From Linderina pennispora (lineage: Eukaryota; Kickxellomycota; Kickxellomycetes; Kickxellales; Kickxellaceae), in contig NW_024468268.1 in the NCBI RefSeq assembly GCF_002104995.1, positions 62,001 to 126,000 of the forward strand: a stretch of DNA of 64,000 nt. Reading direction: 5' to 3'. The notes beneath the pieces were generated by a model, which was not told where the DNA came from, made no database searches, and saw nothing but the letters and a program-made list of their open reading frames with translations. Positions 22,125-33,067 of the stretch are shown piece by piece. The first letter of the stretch is position 1. Every line of letters begins with the position of its first letter. A program made the translations under genes and the position numbers.

Positions 22125-22724
22125 TTACAGCTGGCTCGTTTTCGATCTCGACCAGAATATGCTTTTGATTTTGCTCTTCACTGGCGTCTTGCCTTTCTGC
22201 CCCTGCTCCTCTGCAACCAGCGACGCGCTGCTTCTCATACTGCGCACGCTGCTTGCCAGGCTCTTCACCCGCGATGTCGCCGCCATTGTCTCTGGCCTCG
22301 GCCGAGTACTGACCTGCTCTGGCAGCGGCGACATTGGCGGCACAATTTGCGGCGGCACAATTTGCGGCGGCACAATTTGCGGCTGCACCCGCTGCTCCTG
22401 GGCTACCGGACTCTCCGGTGGCTGGGCTGCTCTGCTGACGCTGCTCTCTTCCGGCTGCCGGTTAACTGCCGGTGCCTGCTCTTGCTCCTCCTCCGGCTTG
22501 GTCCGCTGCATTTCAATGTGCATTTTCCGCACCGCCTCCTCGTCCCGGTACTCTTGTGTCTCGCGCACCACCTGCCGCTCAAGACGGAACATGTACTGCG
22601 GGATATCCTGGACTGGTGTGTACGACTCTATCAACTCAAACGGAAACTCGGTGATACCTGTGTCCTCGCTACTGTCCTGTGCGGGGTTAAACACAAGCAC
22701 GACACCCTCCACAATATCCGACAT
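22125..22724 (-). CDS. Orphan 199-aa protein with QIVPP repeats
   Basis: The frame runs on upstream, but the sensible start is the ATG at 22724, giving SDIVEGVVLVFNPAQDSSEDTG. A TATA-like stretch (22754-22763) lies about 30 bases upstream. The first 65 residues look folded (FPFELIESY, MFRLERQVVRETQEYRDEEAV, with a short helix). The middle is charged, Glu/Gln-rich and disordered. It holds three exact QIVPP repeats and a basic C-terminus (KSKIKSIFWSRSK). No domain was recognised. Confidence 0.6.
   Translation of the reverse strand: MSDIVEGVVLVFNPAQDSSEDTGITEFPFELIESYTPVQDIPQYMFRLERQVVRETQEYRDEEAVRKMHIEMQRTKPEEEQEQAPAVNRQPEESSVSRAAQPPESPVAQEQRVQPQIVPPQIVPPQIVPPMSPLPEQVSTRPRPETMAATSRVKSLASSVRSMRSSASLVAEEQGQKGKTPVKSKIKSIFWSRSKTSQL
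22336..22380. repeat. Three exact 15-base tandem repeats
   Basis: The unit ggcggcacaatttgc occurs three times without change. On the minus strand it encodes QIVPP repeats of the orphan protein, so the frame is kept. Confidence 0.9.
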
Positions 22725-24048
22725 GGGGGGGTGCTTTTCTGATGAAAGTAGGCTATATAAATAGGCCCGGAAGCATGAAAAAGAGAGGCTACGAAAATGA
22801 TAAACGAGTCCAAGCAGAGCCGAAAGTCTGCCACAACAGCGCCGCGGACAATAGCGTTTTGTTTGCTGCCTCTTGATAGTCTGCCAAGCGCCAGAAACTT
22901 CTCGCCTTCGACAAATGCAGCGCAAGGTTTTGGCAGGTTGACAATCGCCCTGTTCTTGAACTCGCCCGCGCTGATCTGACTTTGTAATCAAATATGCACA
23001 AGTATATCTATGGATCTTATCAGGACACTGCGATCCGGGTTCTCGCCACAAGCAGCCGCCTTGCCGCTGCATACAATGTGGGGGCCATCCAGTGCTACTA
23101 TCCAAGTGTGGGAACCAGGGCTGCAGTGTCTGTGCAGTCGCCCCTACGATCTGTGCGTTCGAATGACCAACCCCACATCTGGCCAGTGCCGAACAAGCCC
23201 CTCTGGTCATGCGTGCTTTTGTTTCGCAGAACGCAGCGCTTGCTCGGCCCTGTCCCTGAGTCAGGAATCTGGGCGACGAGTGATGTCAAGCGTACGTACG
23301 CTAAGGTACTCGCGCGCTTGCAACGCGGCTGGCCGACTGCCAGTCGGAGTGCGCGACATTTGCACAATCCCGGTCAGCTGGGAACACATCTGCGTCAGCT
23401 GGGCCGGCTGCTTTTGGGCTCTGCAGGTGTGTCGCTGCGGCTGGAAATTTATACTCGAGCAAGCTTTGTTTTTCTCCACATGTACCTTGCCGGTTATCGC
23501 GGCCTGCAGCCAACCGCAATGCGCCGCCCACTGGCGCACTTGGGGCAGACAGCTTTTTTGTTTTATTTTTTCTGCTTACCTAGTTGCCAATTCCAGCCTG
23601 CATAATTCGGGCCTGGCTGTGCGCCCATTGGCCAGCAGTGTCATCAGCGTGTGCTTCCTCGCCTCTCAAATTTCGCTTTTCAGACGGGTCGCACACTATT
23701 CTGCAATGCGCCTAGAGATTGGCGTGGCAAGCCAGAAAGCTCTGTTATTATACGGTCTGCCAGTGCCGCGAAGGTACACAGGACGAGCTGGCCGAATAGG
23801 GGAGAAAAATTTGCCAGCCTCCCGAACGCCGGCAGGCAACAGCATAAAAGAGGAGCGCCCAACCACCACGGATGAGGTCCTCATTCCGATTTCACTAGTT
23901 TATTCTTTTCCCACCATTTTTTCATCTCTTTCTGCGGGGCAATTAATAATCCGCCCCTTCGTAAAAGTGTTTGGTAGTGCCTGTCCCCTGGAACACGTCC
24001 TCTCGCAAAGCTACCGTCCCCCGGAAACACATCGTCATAATCGTCGCT
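22725..24048. other. Divergent intergenic region before the ZIP transporter
   Basis: About 1.3 kb without a supported gene. A plus-strand open frame of about 400 codons (23010-24200) overlaps the transporter start and has no domain or sensible composition, so it was left out. Near 23843 CATAAAAG may serve the transporter. Confidence 0.5.
22754..22763 (-). promoter_or_regulatory. TATA-like element of the orphan at 22125-22724
   Basis: TATATAAATA (TATTTATATA on the gene strand) lies 30 bases before the ATG. This is close for a TATA box, so a downstream start or a very short leader is implied. Confidence 0.35.
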
Positions 24049-25341
24049 ATGCCCTTCAGAAAGAATACCAGCCCGCTGCTGGCACTTGCCGCCATCAGCC
24101 TGGTGTTCCTGCAAACTGCTGCCGCTGCCACCACTGCGCCGCGCCAGCTACTGCTTCGCCACTCTGCAGGCGATCACAGCCACAGCGAGGAGGAGACTGA
24201 CTGCTACGCGTCGGGCGTCGATGATTGGAGCTCGAGCATGCACATCGCCGCCATCTTCATCGTCCTCGGCGTCGGCGGCCTGGGCTCGATGCTGCCCATC
24301 ATCAGCCACTACATGCCCGGCCTGCACGTCTCACCGAGTATCCTGACCCTGGGCAAGTTCCTGGGAACCGGCGTCATCATTTCGACCGCGCTCATCCACA
24401 TGCTGCCGGCTGGCTCCGACAGCCTCGGCAACCCGTGCATCGGCAGCCGCATGGGCAACTACAGCGGCTGGCCGGGCGTGCTGGTGATCATGGCCATCTT
24501 TGCTATGCATCTGATAGAGTTCCTGCTGTCCAACCACACCATGGATGGCCACTCGCACAGCCACGGGCTTCCCGGCGATCTGGTCTACTCTGCAGAGCCC
24601 GAGCCGCTGAACCTCGAGTCACAGATCATGGCGCACGAACATAACCACCACAGCCACCTCAACGACAGCTCCAACGCTACCACCATCAGCGAGGTCGAGC
24701 AGAAGCCTGACATGACGCCGCCAGTTCATGAGTCCATCGGCTTTGACACTACCGAGAACAACGAGAACTGCGATGCAGTGGCTGTCCACACACACCACAA
24801 CCACGTCCACGGCTTGTCGTTTGTCGGCGGCAGCGAAGACTCGATCAAGGCACGCAAGATCCGCATCTCTACCTACATCCTCGAGCTCGGTATCTGCCTA
24901 CACTCCGTCATCATCGGGGTCACCCTGTCAGTGACAGTGGGCTCTGAGTTTAAGACCCTGCTTATCGCCATTGCATTCCATCAGTTCTGCGAAGGTCTGG
25001 CACTGGGCAGTCGTCTGGCACAGATAAAATACGCTCGCCACTCGTTCATTCGCGCCTTTATCAGCGCTGCCATGTTCATGCTCATTACCCCCATCGGCAT
25101 GTGCATCGGTATTGGCGTCCGCTACTCGTACGCGCCCAACTCGCCTTCGGCGCTAATCACCATGGGCGTGCTCGACTGCCTCTCGGCAGGCATCCTGATC
25201 TACAGCGGTCTGGTCAATCTGCTTGCTGAAGAGTTTGGCACCCTCGAGTTCCGCAGCTACAAGCGCGGCATGAAGACTGCCTGCTTCATTGCCATGTTTG
25301 TGGGCGCGGCCATCATGGCAGTCATCGGCAAGTGGGCCTAA
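24049..25341 (+). CDS. ZIP-family zinc/iron transporter, 430 aa
   Basis: Moves Zn2+ or Fe2+ into the cytosol across the plasma or an organelle membrane. The ATG at 24049 gives a signal sequence (LLALAAISLVFLQTAAAA); an in-frame codon at 23971 only adds a basic leader. Eight membrane segments fit. TM IV is LHSVIIGVTLSV and TM V is IAFHQFCEGLALGSRL, the pair of metal-binding helices with the HxxxEG motif. The long cytosolic loop between TM III and IV is His-rich (HSHSHG, HEHNHHSH, HTHHNHVHG), usual for zinc sensing or binding. The last segment ends GKWA. The frame is intact. A run of 11 C at 25361-25371 lies just after the stop. Confidence 0.93.
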   Translation: MPFRKNTSPLLALAAISLVFLQTAAAATTAPRQLLLRHSAGDHSHSEEETDCYASGVDDWSSSMHIAAIFIVLGVGGLGSMLPIISHYMPGLHVSPSILTLGKFLGTGVIISTALIHMLPAGSDSLGNPCIGSRMGNYSGWPGVLVIMAIFAMHLIEFLLSNHTMDGHSHSHGLPGDLVYSAEPEPLNLESQIMAHEHNHHSHLNDSSNATTISEVEQKPDMTPPVHESIGFDTTENNENCDAVAVHTHHNHVHGLSFVGGSEDSIKARKIRISTYILELGICLHSVIIGVTLSVTVGSEFKTLLIAIAFHQFCEGLALGSRLAQIKYARHSFIRAFISAAMFMLITPIGMCIGIGVRYSYAPNSPSALITMGVLDCLSAGILIYSGLVNLLAEEFGTLEFRSYKRGMKTACFIAMFVGAAIMAVIGKWA

Positions 25342-25616
25342 ACACGCTGCTGTGAAAGCACCCCCCCCCCCGTATATATAGTTATCTCGTTCCTTTTTTC
25401 CACTCTTCCACGGCAATTATAATATACTTTCATCACCAGCATTCCGGAATCACGATTTCAGAAGCCACACGTCAGACTCATTGTACTGTGCTGATCGCCG
25501 ACACATACAGATACCTTGCTATGTTATGTAGATTGTGAATTACTCTGCACGGTATCCAGGCTTTCTAAAACTGCGTTGTGGTGTATTTAATAAACAGTTA
25601 CAATCTACTTTCTCGC

Positions 25617-26053
25617 CTAGTCCTCGTAGCCAGTGGTTGCGCGCCGGGGACGGTTCGGGACTACAGGCATACTGGTATGGTTAGTAATACATGGGCTGGC
25701 TGCAATGATTATCTGGCTTCTGTCCATTCTTAAACCTCTTCTACTTACGAGGATAGCTGGTCGGGACGGCCTTGGGTGCAACAAAACCGAGCTTCTGACG
25801 AATGGGCGGCACAAGGAGAACCAGAGCGGGACCTACAGGCAAATGATTTGAGCAAACACAAGTCATAGTGGTATATGGGCTTCGTCAGGGAGCTGCCTAC
25901 AAGCACACATATCGCTGCTTCGACAGTGCACGCTCCTTTTGGCTCCTGTTGAGCAGCCACTTCTGCCCACGATGCGCTACCTCCAAAACCGAGACCGAGA
26001 CCCCAGATTGCGAACGGGTGACTGAATGTGGCAGCACGAATCGACGCGAACAT
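25617..26053 (-). CDS. Complex I 9.5 kDa subunit (NI9M/NDUFA3-like), three small exons
   Basis: Accessory membrane subunit of mitochondrial NADH:ubiquinone oxidoreductase. Three minus-strand exons give 66 aa: 26053-25981 (donor GTAGCG), 25832-25749 (donor GTAAGT) and 25660-25617, with acceptors TGTAG and TGTAG and consistent phases (1, 1). The product has a single membrane helix (FAIWGLGLGFGGPALVLLV) followed by PPIRQKLG, VPTSYPLP and NRPRRATTGYED. This matches the fungal 9.5 kDa subunit pattern GxGPxxLxxxPPIRxxLG, IPxTYPxP, and a C-terminal GYDD/GYED. The fit of all three junctions to that pattern is the main evidence. The family is usually 70-90 aa, so this copy is slightly short at the N-terminus. 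Confidence 0.72.
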
Positions 26054-27009
26054 TTTGAATATAGAGAGAGCGCTGTATGATGTTGAAAAGAGTTAGAAAT
26101 GCTGTCGGAATTGGAGCCCATTGAAATTCAGACCTCGAAATGAGCGCATCGCGCTTATCTCGAGCAGGTGATCTCGATCAAAATCAGATGATCAAATTCA
26201 ACGACCGCCATCACGTGAGCATCGGTTTGATCGCTGCTTGTCGGCAAATTCGTTGTTCCGCTTCAGCACAGCCAGGCAGCTATCCGAGCGCCAGAAGGCC
26301 TGCCCTGGTATCAAGGGGTAGTTGGATAGCCATTTGTGCAACAGACATGGATTGGGCTAGTCCGCGATATGCAGTCACCAACTCCGTGTCAAGCGTGGGC
26401 AACATTTGTCTTGCTCGTTTCACGGAATGTCCTTTTGGCCTTCAATATTTTGTGCCCAACAATTTCTTATTTCAAACCCGTCAACTGTGGCTGTTTGCGC
26501 TATACAAGTCTGATCATCCACAGCCGCTGCACGTTAAATATGCTGCCTACTGGCTGGTATGGCGGGGGATTGCCGCACGACAAGTCTCAGGCGGGCGGAG
26601 GGGCAAGGAAATGTCGGTATTGGATCCGGATGGATTGCCTCCTCAGCCACTGAGCCGCTGCATGATTGGCAATGACGACGGCAACGGACTGTTTCAACAC
26701 CGGCCCCAGGCACGTCTCTTGGGTTAACTGGCAAATGCGCTAGACTGTTAGTGCAGAGATCTGGGTAGGCGGTTGTCGAATAGAATCTCTTTGGCTGCTT
26801 GGGTCCTGGGTTTATAGCAGCTTGCGCCTGTCGATTCACTGGATCCCTTGTCAGCTACGAAGGATGGGGCGAAGAGCATCCTAGCCAGTATCAAAAACCA
26901 GACTGAGACTGCGGTCCGCATGGAATGTTTGTTCCACACAGATTGTTTGCAGCTACTTTTACCCACTCCCCGTAGATCCACAGCATCCCCTTCTATTTTC
27001 ATCCACATT
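26054..27009. other. Intergenic, no supported gene
   Basis: About 950 bases between the complex I subunit and the first tandem GDSL copy. An open frame at 26140-26727 has no recognisable content. Confidence 0.45.
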
Positions 27010-28013
27010 CTCTCCAAGACCGTAATCCCTTCACTCGTCCTCGCAGCGTCAGCTGTGAAGGCTATGCCTATCCCTGGCACTGAGGATTTGCTGTCTGCTA
27101 CTAGCCCCAACTCGTACAGCTCTTCTCTTGTTGTCTTTGGCGACAGCCAGAGCGATAATGGCAGCACATATCACTACAGCAACAGCTACATGTGGAACGA
27201 ATACAGTGCCAAACTTTTGAATTTGAACCTCGAAAACTGGGCCATTGGCGGTTCCACCAACGACAGCAAGTTCGTCCCCGGCTACGGCTGCACCCAGCTG
27301 ATCCAAAGCACCACCGACGTGGTTGCCTAGTACCTCGTCAAAAACACCAGTGTACCCACACTCAAGAAGCGCTCATCGATCGTTGTAGTTGGCGGCGGGC
27401 GGTAACTCGCTGTTCTACAGCCTGGGCGGGCTTTCTGACGGCAATATCGACATGCAAGGCTTTGTTGATACCCTGGCCAACAATCTGTTTGACAACGTGA
27501 AAAAGCTGCTGGATGCCGGCTACCCGAATATCTACCTGCTCACCATGCCCAGCTTCGATGCGATTCCAGCAATCGCTGAATACGGTGTCACTAGCCTGGG
27601 CCAGACACTGGCACCAATGTTCGATACGGCGTTTCGCAGGGGCCTGAGGAGCCTGTTCTGGACGCATGGCTCGCGCTCCTTTGGAGTCAATCTCTTTGAC
27701 CTTGGCTGCGTTTATGATCTGATGGCCAAACCAGAGAGTCTTGCCGCTCTGACATCACAACGGGCAATGACTGGTGCATCACTTACGCCAAGGACGGCTC
27801 TGAGATCTACTGCACTGATCCTGATACCCGCTACTATTACGACGACTTCCATGCCTCGGGCCGCATCCAGTACATGCTCGGTCTCATTTTTACCAGCATT
27901 GTCCGCAGCCCGTTCTTCAGACCAGACATCTGGAACCTGGCGCTATCCTGGCGGCAAAGTACAATGTTGCCAAGAGCGACAACAAGCACAACATCATTGC
28001 CAGCAGCCCGTGA
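27010..28013 (+). pseudogene. GDSL esterase copy 1, degenerate
   Basis: Homologous to the three copies downstream but damaged. It lacks an ATG at the expected signal-peptide start (the SKTVIPSLVLAASAVKA region is open without one; first ATG 27062). Block I is FGDSQSDNG. It then loses about 11 residues found in the other copies between the DNG block and SNSYMWNEY. A TAG at 27328-27330 replaces the Gln of the HQYLANN motif. Beyond it a frame change precedes GGGNSLFYSL, and a further one near 27750 precedes ITYAKDGSEIYCTDPDTRYYYD and FHASGRIQYMLG. The homologous C-terminus ends at TGA 28011-28013. The deletion and the clean nonsense codon suggest real decay, not just sequence error. Confidence 0.75.
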
Positions 28014-28568
28014 GGTATGGCAATAGACGCCACATGCACTGTCCGCATCTAATACAAACAGCTAGTACATGTGGGCTGGAACCCGATCACTGGAAACGCC
28101 CTAGACATAATATGCGCCCGGTATACATGCCACGCATACCGATTGCTCGGGGCCGAGGGGACCGCTTCTCGATTTGTTATGTACTCGTTTCGAAATCACG
28201 CTGGGCGGATGATCGGCGGCCTGATTTCAGGCTCGATTTTCAGGCAGCTCTTATCCCCATTAACGACAGCGCGCTGTTTCCATATGCCGCGTCAGGAGAC
28301 AGTCCCCGTTTCCCTCCAGATTAGTTCCTTATTTAGTTCCTTCGGGATTCACCGTGAATACAACCACCACTCACTTCCGTGTCCGTTGTTGGAAGGAGGC
28401 CGTGCTGTAGGTTGCACAGGAGGCCTAGTGAAGCCAGTTTACGCTGGCCGAATTTATTTAACCTAAGCCGACTGCCCTTGCGGCTCTTTTGCGAAGAACA
28501 CCCCCTTCCCTCTTCATCGCGCTTTCCCTTTATCTCTCTACAACCACAGCCCGATATTTTTTATTATC
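28014..28568. other. Flank of GDSL copy 2
   Basis: No gene. A TTATTTAACC stretch near 28453 and a C/T-rich leader before the ATG recur before GDSL copy 3 (near 30080), suggesting a duplicated promoter. Confidence 0.45.
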
Positions 28569-29597
28569 ATGCTCCTCAGCTCGCTTTTCCCGATTTCCGC
28601 GCTTGCTCTGGGCTCGGTGGCTGCCGCTGGGACTTCCCAAGTGCGTGCCTCCCAAGGAGCGCGCCTCGCTGATCGTCTTTGGTGACAGCCTCAGCGACAA
28701 CGGCCACATGCCGCACTACTCGAACTACTCCAAGTACTGGGGTGGCCGCTACAGCAACAGCTACATGTGGAACGAGTACTCGGCCAAGCTGCTGGATCTC
28801 AATCTCGAGAACTACGCGATTGGTGGCTTCCACGACCGACAACAAGTTTGCCCCTGCCTACGGTCGCACGCAGCTGATTCCTAGCGTCACCGAAATCGTT
28901 CACCAGTACCTCGCCAACAACACGAACGTCTCAGACTACAAGAAGAAGAATTCGATCATCGCCATCGACGGTGGCGGCAACGACCTCTTCTACAGCCTGG
29001 ACAATCTGTCGACCGGCAAGATGAGCATCACCTACTTTATCGATACATTGGTGCAGAACCAGATAGATAGCATCAAGACCTTCTGCTTGACGACGGCTAC
29101 CGCAAGATCTACCTCCTCAACCTCCCCAGTCTCACCATGGCGCCTGCTCTCGCTGAGTATGGTCCGGCTGTCCAGGGCCCTGGCCGGCATGCTCACGCCT
29201 GTGCTCAATGCTGTCTTCCGGACCAAGCTCACTGCTCTCCGTCTTAAGAACCCGTCCAAGGCTGCCGAGGTCAAGTTCTTGCAACATGCAGAACCTGATG
29301 GACACCAGCAACTCGCCTATGGTTCTGCGTGCCATCAACGTCACCGACACCAAGAATCCCTGTGTTGTTGACCATGCCGACGGCTCGCAGACGTACTGCA
29401 CTGATGACGATATCCGCTACTACTACGACTCGTTCCACCCCAGCGGCCGCCCGCACTACCTGATCGGCGTTGCCTTTGCCAACATTGTCAAGAACCCGTC
29501 GTACCCGGTTACCAAGTGGTCCCTCACCGACATTGCCAAGCAGTACGACATTGCGCACAGCGACAAGAACCACAACATTCTTGCCAGCAGCGCTTAA
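28569..29597 (+). CDS. GDSL esterase copy 2, frame-broken
   Basis: The ATG at 28569 starts a signal peptide (LLSSLFPISALALGSVAA). The esterase blocks follow in shifting frames: IVFGDSLSDNGHMPHYSNY, YSNSYMWNEYSAKLLDLNLE, NYAIGG, IDGGGNDLFYSL (block III), then CVVDHADGSQTYCTDD, DSFHPSGRPHYLIG (block V DxxHP) and IAHSDKNHNILASSA at the end. The frame changes near 28640, 28829 (an extra T in GGCTTCC), 29086, 29168 and 29280. Comparison with copy 3 places most as single extra bases. It is a secreted SGNH hydrolase of unknown substrate. It could be a live gene with assembly errors or a decaying copy; the good match to copy 3 on both sides of each break favours the former. Confidence 0.65.
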
Positions 29598-30200
29598 GAA
29601 TTTAAGGACACAGCGGCGCTAATCCCTCACCGGTTAACCTTTTCATTTCGGGCTGAGCTGTGGTACGAATACACGTTTTGCCATATTTTTAGGTGTGTTA
29701 ATTGCCACATTTGGCGGAGGCCGAGTATGCAGTGCTGTCAATATCCATGTCGTACATGGCGGGTGCGGAGCGAACGGATGACTCGCCCAGCGCCAAGGGT
29801 TGTTTGTGTAAAGTAAACAAATGGCGGAGCAGAGATCGACGCGGGCTCCCTTCCAGCCTCAACCCTTGGAGCTTTGCCACCCCTTTCATATGATAGGACA
29901 CCGGTCCTGCCTGCGCCATGAGAAAGTACCCGTTTTTATTTCAGGTGTGCTCCGTGTTTGGAAGCCCTCGAACTTCTGAGGAGGATATGCTCGCCTATTT
30001 CAGCACTGCTGTTTGGGCGCATTCGAGCTCAGCCTGCATGTTCAACGCACGGTGTGGACCATCGCCATGGCGAAGCTTCCTATTTAACCGACATGCCCCG
30101 CCCCTTTCCTCAACCTGAATTAAGCATAACCCTCTCTCATCTTCGCTACCTCCCTCCCCTCCCCTCCCTTCCCAGCCTATTCCTTATCGCCATTATTATC
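29598..30200. other. Flank of GDSL copy 3
   Basis: About 600 bases without a gene. It ends in a C/T-rich leader (30115-30180). CTATTTAACC near 30080 resembles the element before copy 2. Confidence 0.45.
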
Positions 30201-31233
30201 ATGCTTTTCAGCACGCTTGCCCCTATCTCTGCGTTGCTTCTTGGCTCTGCATTGGCCCAGACGCCGCCCAGCTTTACCACTGGTAGCGACCGCCCTTCCC
30301 TTATCCTTTTCGGCGACAGCCTCAGCTGACAACGGCTACATGCCGCACTACTCCGAACTACTCCAAGTACTGGGGCGGCCGTTACGCCAACAGCTACATG
30401 TGGAACGAGTACTCGGCCAAGCTGCTGGATCTCAATCCTTGAGAACTACGCGATCGGTGGCTCCACGACTGACAACAACTTTATCCCTGCCTATGGCCGC
30501 ACGCAGCTGATTCCTAGCATCACTGATACTGTGAAGGCCATATCTCGCCAATAACACGAAACGTCTCAGACTACAAGAAGAAGAACTCGATCATCGCCAT
30601 CGACTGGCGGTGGCAACAACCTGTTTGGTGCCCTGAACGACATCAAGTCGGGCAAGATGAACATCTTCTACTTTATCGACACCATGGTGCAGAACCAGAT
30701 CGATAGCATCAAGGCTCTGCTTGACGATGGCTACCGCAAGATCTATCTCCTCAACCTCCCCAGTCCTCACCATGGCGCCCTGCTGTCGCTGAATACGGAA
30801 CCATCGTCTCTGCCCTGGCCGGCATTCTGACGCCGCTCATAAACGCCGCTTTCCTGGCCAAGCTCGGTATCTTGAAGCTGACCAACATGTCCAAGGCTGC
30901 CGAGGTCAAGTTCTTTGACATGCAGGACCTGATGGACACCAGCAACTCGGATGTGGTTCTGAACGCCCTCAACATCACCGACACCAAGAACCCCTGTGTT
31001 GTTGACCATGCCGACGGCTCGCAGACGTACTGCACTGATGACAATGTCCGCTACTACTACGACTCGTTCCACCCCAGCGGCCGCCCGCACTACCTGATCG
31101 GCGTTGCCTTTGCCAACATTGTCAAGAACCCGTCGTACGCAAGTTAACAAGTGGTCCCTGGCCGATATTGCCAAGCAGTACGCCATAGGGAGCCAGCGAC
31201 AACAAGAACAACATCATCGCCAACGACGCCTAA
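30201..31233 (+). CDS. GDSL esterase copy 3, heavily frame-broken
   Basis: The ATG at 30201 opens a signal peptide (LFSTLAPISALLLGSALAQ) and then RPSLILFGDSLS. Compared with copies 2 and 4, single extra bases appear at about 30328 (AGCTGAC), 30352 (CTCCGAAC), 30437 (AATCCTTGAG), 30540, 30560 (ACGAAACG), 30606 (GACTGGCGG), 30768, 31140 and 31185. Between them the protein is near identical to copy 2: WGGRYANSYMWNEY, AIGGSTTDNN, TDTKNPCVVDHADGSQTYC and DSFHPSGRPHYLIG. Nine breaks in 1 kb, almost all insertions, look like uncorrected long-read errors. The end is IIANDA. Confidence 0.65.
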
Positions 31234-33067
31234 CTTTTCATGACCCCTCAATAGACATCAGTTCATTTGAAAGCCAGTTCTCGTACAGCCGAATGTTGGA
31301 AATCGCGCATGCTCGGCATTCCGCTCCGTCTCCTTTGTGCAAACCGATTGGCAATTCCCTGTTCATTCAAGAACCCATTTGCACTCGCTGCAGTGTTGAA
31401 TGTGCCAGATCCCACACTGGTAATAAAATATCTTGGCATTTCACACCCATCTGTAGGGATCCAGTAGATCTCTAATAAGTACGGTGCAGCAGCAATGAAC
31501 TCCGCTTTGTTTTGGGGTTCAGGGCAGCTGTCGGCATTATCGGCCGGCTCGGAACCAACATGTCGAACCAAACATCTAATGGTCCTGCGTGCTTGGGGCA
31601 GCTTATTTCTATTTCCACGGCGGTATGTATGAAGTGCGCCTGATCGGGCATCTGCGCTCTTGAGATAACCTGTATACCTGTTTTAAAGTGCCAGTCAGAT
31701 ATACTGGACTCTGCAGCATTCTGTATTGCTCTGGCAGCCAAGCAGGCGCTGTAATAGCATGGGTTCATTCTGCCCTCCCACATTTGCAGTCAGTGCGAGT
31801 ATTCTGCCCACACTCTAAAATGCAAAAGCGTGTGCGCCTGGACGTACCACGGTAGGCGCCCTTGGAAAGGGACAGCGGCCCAGCTGCATGCCTTCACTGG
31901 CCAGCTATTCCTGTAAACACAAGGTTTTGCTGGGGTTGATCACCCGGCTCCTTTTTATTTTTGGCCAAGCAATGAACATTCCGATTTGCATCGATACACG
32001 CCAAGAGCAATATGCTTCTAGAATGCTCTAACCAATTGCGCTTATGTGTGGTCTCAACTGAACCCACCGTTGGGTGCCCGGAGGACCCGCCACAAGGTGA
32101 CAAAAACGGTATGTGCGGCGGAGGTTACATCCCTTGCTCCAATCTTGATTTGGAGCTGCCCAAGTGCACAAACACTCCGTGTCCTGTTTTGGCAGCCGAC
32201 GTATGGTTGCATCTGTCCATGCCGCGATGTCGGACAAAACTTTGTGCAATGGGAAGCTTAATCCGGCTTTGCCGACGTGCTGCGAAATACCTGCTTTGAG
32301 CCAGCTGGTTTTCCGCACGACCTTGCTGGCCGTCGTTTTGGCAGTGCAGACGACCGGCTTCTGAGAAGATGGTGATTACCAAAGAGCCCATTGCCAGGCC
32401 TTGCGAATTAACGGCAAGCCCATTAGGCAGGTTGGCGCCAAGAGTATGCTGGTATTTTATCAATAGGCTACAAACACAATGGGCTACAAACACATGCCGA
32501 TTGCTAGCGGACTTCGTTAACATCGCCCGAGAGGTCAGCTCCAGGCTGTTGCTCAGAAACAACCCCGAGTAGCAAACAGCAGTCGAAAAAAGAAGGTTTG
32601 GCATGTTTTGGTCTGAAGGATCAGGATCGGCATTTATAAGAACCAATGTGAATGAAAGTTGGCACTGGTCCTGCCCAATGAGGAACCAAAGCTTCGTGCG
32701 TACTAGAAAGCTGACACGATTGCTGTGGCAGCAGGGAGAAATGAGCCGCAGCGCCATCTCGTTTGGCCAGATTATTGACGGTCTTTGACCATTTGTCTCA
32801 GTGGTGGCAAAAACCAGCAGGAAAGAGGCCAATTAGTTGCACGGACTTGACGTTGGATTGGTGTTCCTTGCAGCGGCCGCTGAGAGGGAGCAATCTCATT
32901 TTCTACAAGCGAGACCGCGTGGTAGGACTTGAATCGAGGCTGCAGACGGACGCATGGGTATAAAAGCGTCTATGCGCGTTGAGAAATCTCTATTGTATCT
33001 GTTATCCAACACCGTTCTCTTTCCCTCTTACCTTTATCCCTTTCTTTATTCCGTATCCACGCAAGAG
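31234..33067. other. Intergenic, about 1.8 kb, before GDSL copy 4
   Basis: No supported gene; the open frames are short and overlap on both strands. A TATA box lies at 32959-32966. Confidence 0.5.
32959..32966 (+). promoter_or_regulatory. TATA box of GDSL copy 4
   Basis: TATAAAAG lies 102 bases before the ATG at 33068, followed by a C/T-rich leader. Confidence 0.6.

Noticed and set aside
22336-22380. CRISPR-like array
   Set aside because: The three repeats are direct, with no spacers, inside a coding frame of a eukaryote.
23010-24200. Plus-strand open frame of about 396 codons
   Set aside because: It overlaps the ZIP transporter start in another frame and has no domain; it is likely a chance frame in GC-rich DNA.
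26140-26727. Plus-strand frame of 195 codons before the GDSL array
   Set aside because: No domain, no leader features, and the composition is like random sequence.
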